From Branchipolynoe longqiensis (taxonomy: Eukaryota > Annelida > Polychaeta > Phyllodocida > Polynoidae), in assembly GCA_030323885.1 (NCBI GenBank), contig CM059186.1, positions 155,467,064 to 155,531,063 on the forward strand: 64,000 nt of DNA, in the 5' to 3' direction. The first letter of the stretch is position 1; every line of letters begins with the position of its first letter. The position numbers and the translations under genes were made by a program. Positions 62,724-64,000 of the stretch are shown here, piece by piece. The notes under the pieces were generated by a model. The model saw only the letters and a list, made by a program, of their open reading frames with translations, ran no database searches and had not been told where the DNA came from.

Positions 62724-63863
62724 TCAATAAAAACCTACATATTTTAGTCTTTTACTGTTGACGTCTAGATGCACCTCTCCAGCTGGTCGAATGCGATTAC
62801 CGTCGTACGTCACTAGATGGCATTTGGAAGGTTTCAAAACAACATCTACGAGCTTGTGATATACATCTATAGGCAAGATGTTCGCCTCCGAACCGGTATC
62901 CAACTTGAATGAAACCTCCGTATCGCCAATGTGGATATTCGTGAACCACAATCCAGGACCTTGGTGATCATTGCTGTACACTGCACCGATGAACAAATCG
63001 TAATCTTGACCTACTTCGTCCGTCACGTCGTCAACATTATTAGGGTCAAGTTGTACCTCATTTACAGGCACATTACGCGTCATTTGTGACCGAAAAACTT
63101 TACGAAAGTGTCCTATTTTGTGACAACAGTTGCACTCCTTGCCACGAGCAGGACAACTTCCCCTCGGATGATTGTATCCACAGTTTTCACATTGCACATA
63201 TTGCTGCTTGGTTTGTCGAAATCTCGTAGAATTAGGCTGTAACCAAGGTTGCGACTGGCGCAACGGCAAACCCTGGCGGCGTCCTGTGGCGGCATTGATG
63301 CTGGCCACGCCCTCTTCTGAACGAACACCGTGATTAACTAACTGATTAGCGCTGTGCTCACTTAATCTGCACATTTGCACACATTGATCCAAAGATAAAT
63401 TTGGTGTCTGTAATAGACGATTCCGTAATGTATCATCCTTGACACCACATACCAGCCTATCACACAGTAAAGAGTCCTCCAAGTTGTCATAGCAACAATG
63501 TGCTACCCGTGATTTTAACTCTCGAACGTATACGTCAATGTTTTCAGTCATTTGATTATAGGAGTTGAATTTATATCGAATGACCGTAATGTTAGATTTA
63601 CCTTCACAGTATTCATTAAAAGCAGCAATTAGTGGTCCAATTTTATCCCGATCAGTTGCCTCTATCTTCAATGTTTTGTGTATTTTCTGTGCCTCCCGAC
63701 CGGCGACATGGAGGAACACACAGCATTGGACCTTCTCCGACTTGGATGAAGCCCCCGACGCTGTCGCATAAATCTCATATGCCAACAACCACGATCTCCA
63801 GTTTATGGCCATGTCATCGTCCACGTTCAACGGAGACGGGGGTTTTAATCCCGTTAACGCCAT
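62724..63863 (-). CDS. Gypsy gag and partial protease
   Basis: 379 codons starting ATGGCGTTAACGGGATTAAA just after the primer-binding site. Gag core (1-200), zinc knuckles CENCGYNHPRGSCP and CNCCHKIGHFRKVF (the second has VF where a cysteine is expected), then the aspartic protease start VSFKLDTGSEANILPIDVYH. The frame ends 40 residues later at the foreign segment, so the protease is incomplete. Confidence 0.92.
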   Translation of the reverse strand: MALTGLKPPSPLNVDDDMAINWRSWLLAYEIYATASGASSKSEKVQCCVFLHVAGREAQKIHKTLKIEATDRDKIGPLIAAFNEYCEGKSNITVIRYKFNSYNQMTENIDVYVRELKSRVAHCCYDNLEDSLLCDRLVCGVKDDTLRNRLLQTPNLSLDQCVQMCRLSEHSANQLVNHGVRSEEGVASINAATGRRQGLPLRQSQPWLQPNSTRFRQTKQQYVQCENCGYNHPRGSCPARGKECNCCHKIGHFRKVFRSQMTRNVPVNEVQLDPNNVDDVTDEVGQDYDLFIGAVYSNDHQGPGLWFTNIHIGDTEVSFKLDTGSEANILPIDVYHKLVDVVLKPSKCHLVTYDGNRIRPAGEVHLDVNSKRLKYVGFY

Positions 63864-63895
63864 TGTGTGTAGTTCTTCCTAGACATCTGACACCA

Positions 63896-64000
63896 TGTAA
63901 AGAACGTCTGAACTCCTTGAGTTATGTGATGGAACTGTTTATTTCTCTTGCCCTTCCCAGCATGCCCCACACATCACCGCATGGTTACGTCATGGTTACT
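63896..64000 (-). repeat. 5' LTR of the minus gypsy element, cut by window edge
   Basis: Same sequence as 57366-57470. Confidence 0.95.

Larger units (their letters stand above)
57366..64000 (-). mobile_element. Ty3/gypsy retrotransposon, minus strand, internally disrupted
   Basis: Identical LTR sequence (TGTAAAGAACGTCTGAACTC onward) at 57366 and at 63896 to the window end. Next to the 5' LTR is a primer-binding site reading TGGTGTCAGATGTC on the minus strand. Order on the minus strand: gag-protease (63863-62724), about 2.3 kb foreign DNA, RT start (60419-60126), RT/RNase H/integrase (60125-57942). Inserted into another gypsy pol. About 150 codons between protease and RT are missing at the foreign segment. 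Confidence 0.9.

Overview
This is animal nuclear DNA. It has spliced genes with GT/AG introns, many transposable-element families, microsatellites and tRNA-derived SINEs. The repeat types (a tRNA-headed SINE in about a dozen copies, another SINE-like fragment at 12.35 kb that I recall from marine molluscs, mag-like Ty3 elements, DIRS elements) and the proteins suggest a lophotrochozoan, most likely a marine mollusc. That assignment is inference.

The backbone of the left half is one host gene on the minus strand: a Rel/Dorsal-class NF-kB transcription factor. It starts with an ATG near 35285 and runs off the left edge at position 1. I could place twelve coding exons whose splice sites and reading phases all fit. 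They encode about 436 residues: an N-terminal leader, the complete Rel homology domain, a nuclear localisation signal and the beginning of the C-terminal activation region. Its introns hold most of the mobile DNA: a decayed DIRS element (14598-19981), a mag-like Ty3/gypsy element (27199-34362) with nested insertions in its 3' LTR, MITEs, LINE scraps and SINEs. At two exons (ending at 26128 and 22426) the exon end and its splice donor have been copied downstream into tandem arrays of decoy donors. This is the most unusual feature of the window.

From 35.3 to 39.6 kb lies intergenic, repeat-rich DNA, including a three-copy tandem repeat and a LINE-like 5' region. A small single-pass membrane protein gene ends at 39768, followed closely by a second, better preserved DIRS element (39876-46825). 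This copy keeps gag, RT/RNase H, tyrosine recombinase, inverted termini and an internal complementary region that spells out the circle junction. NDUFB1, a complex I subunit, is at 49357-49542, with hAT-like and pogo-like MITEs around it.

The right end (52-64 kb) is almost entirely mobile: a LINE RNase H tail, two inverted SINEs, a broken PIF/Harbinger transposase, a truncated gypsy pol, and a minus-strand Ty3/gypsy element (57366 to beyond 64000). Between the protease and the reverse transcriptase of that gypsy element sit a 35-bp minisatellite with two perfect oestrogen-response-element palindromes and three spliced exons of a DUF4806 protein.
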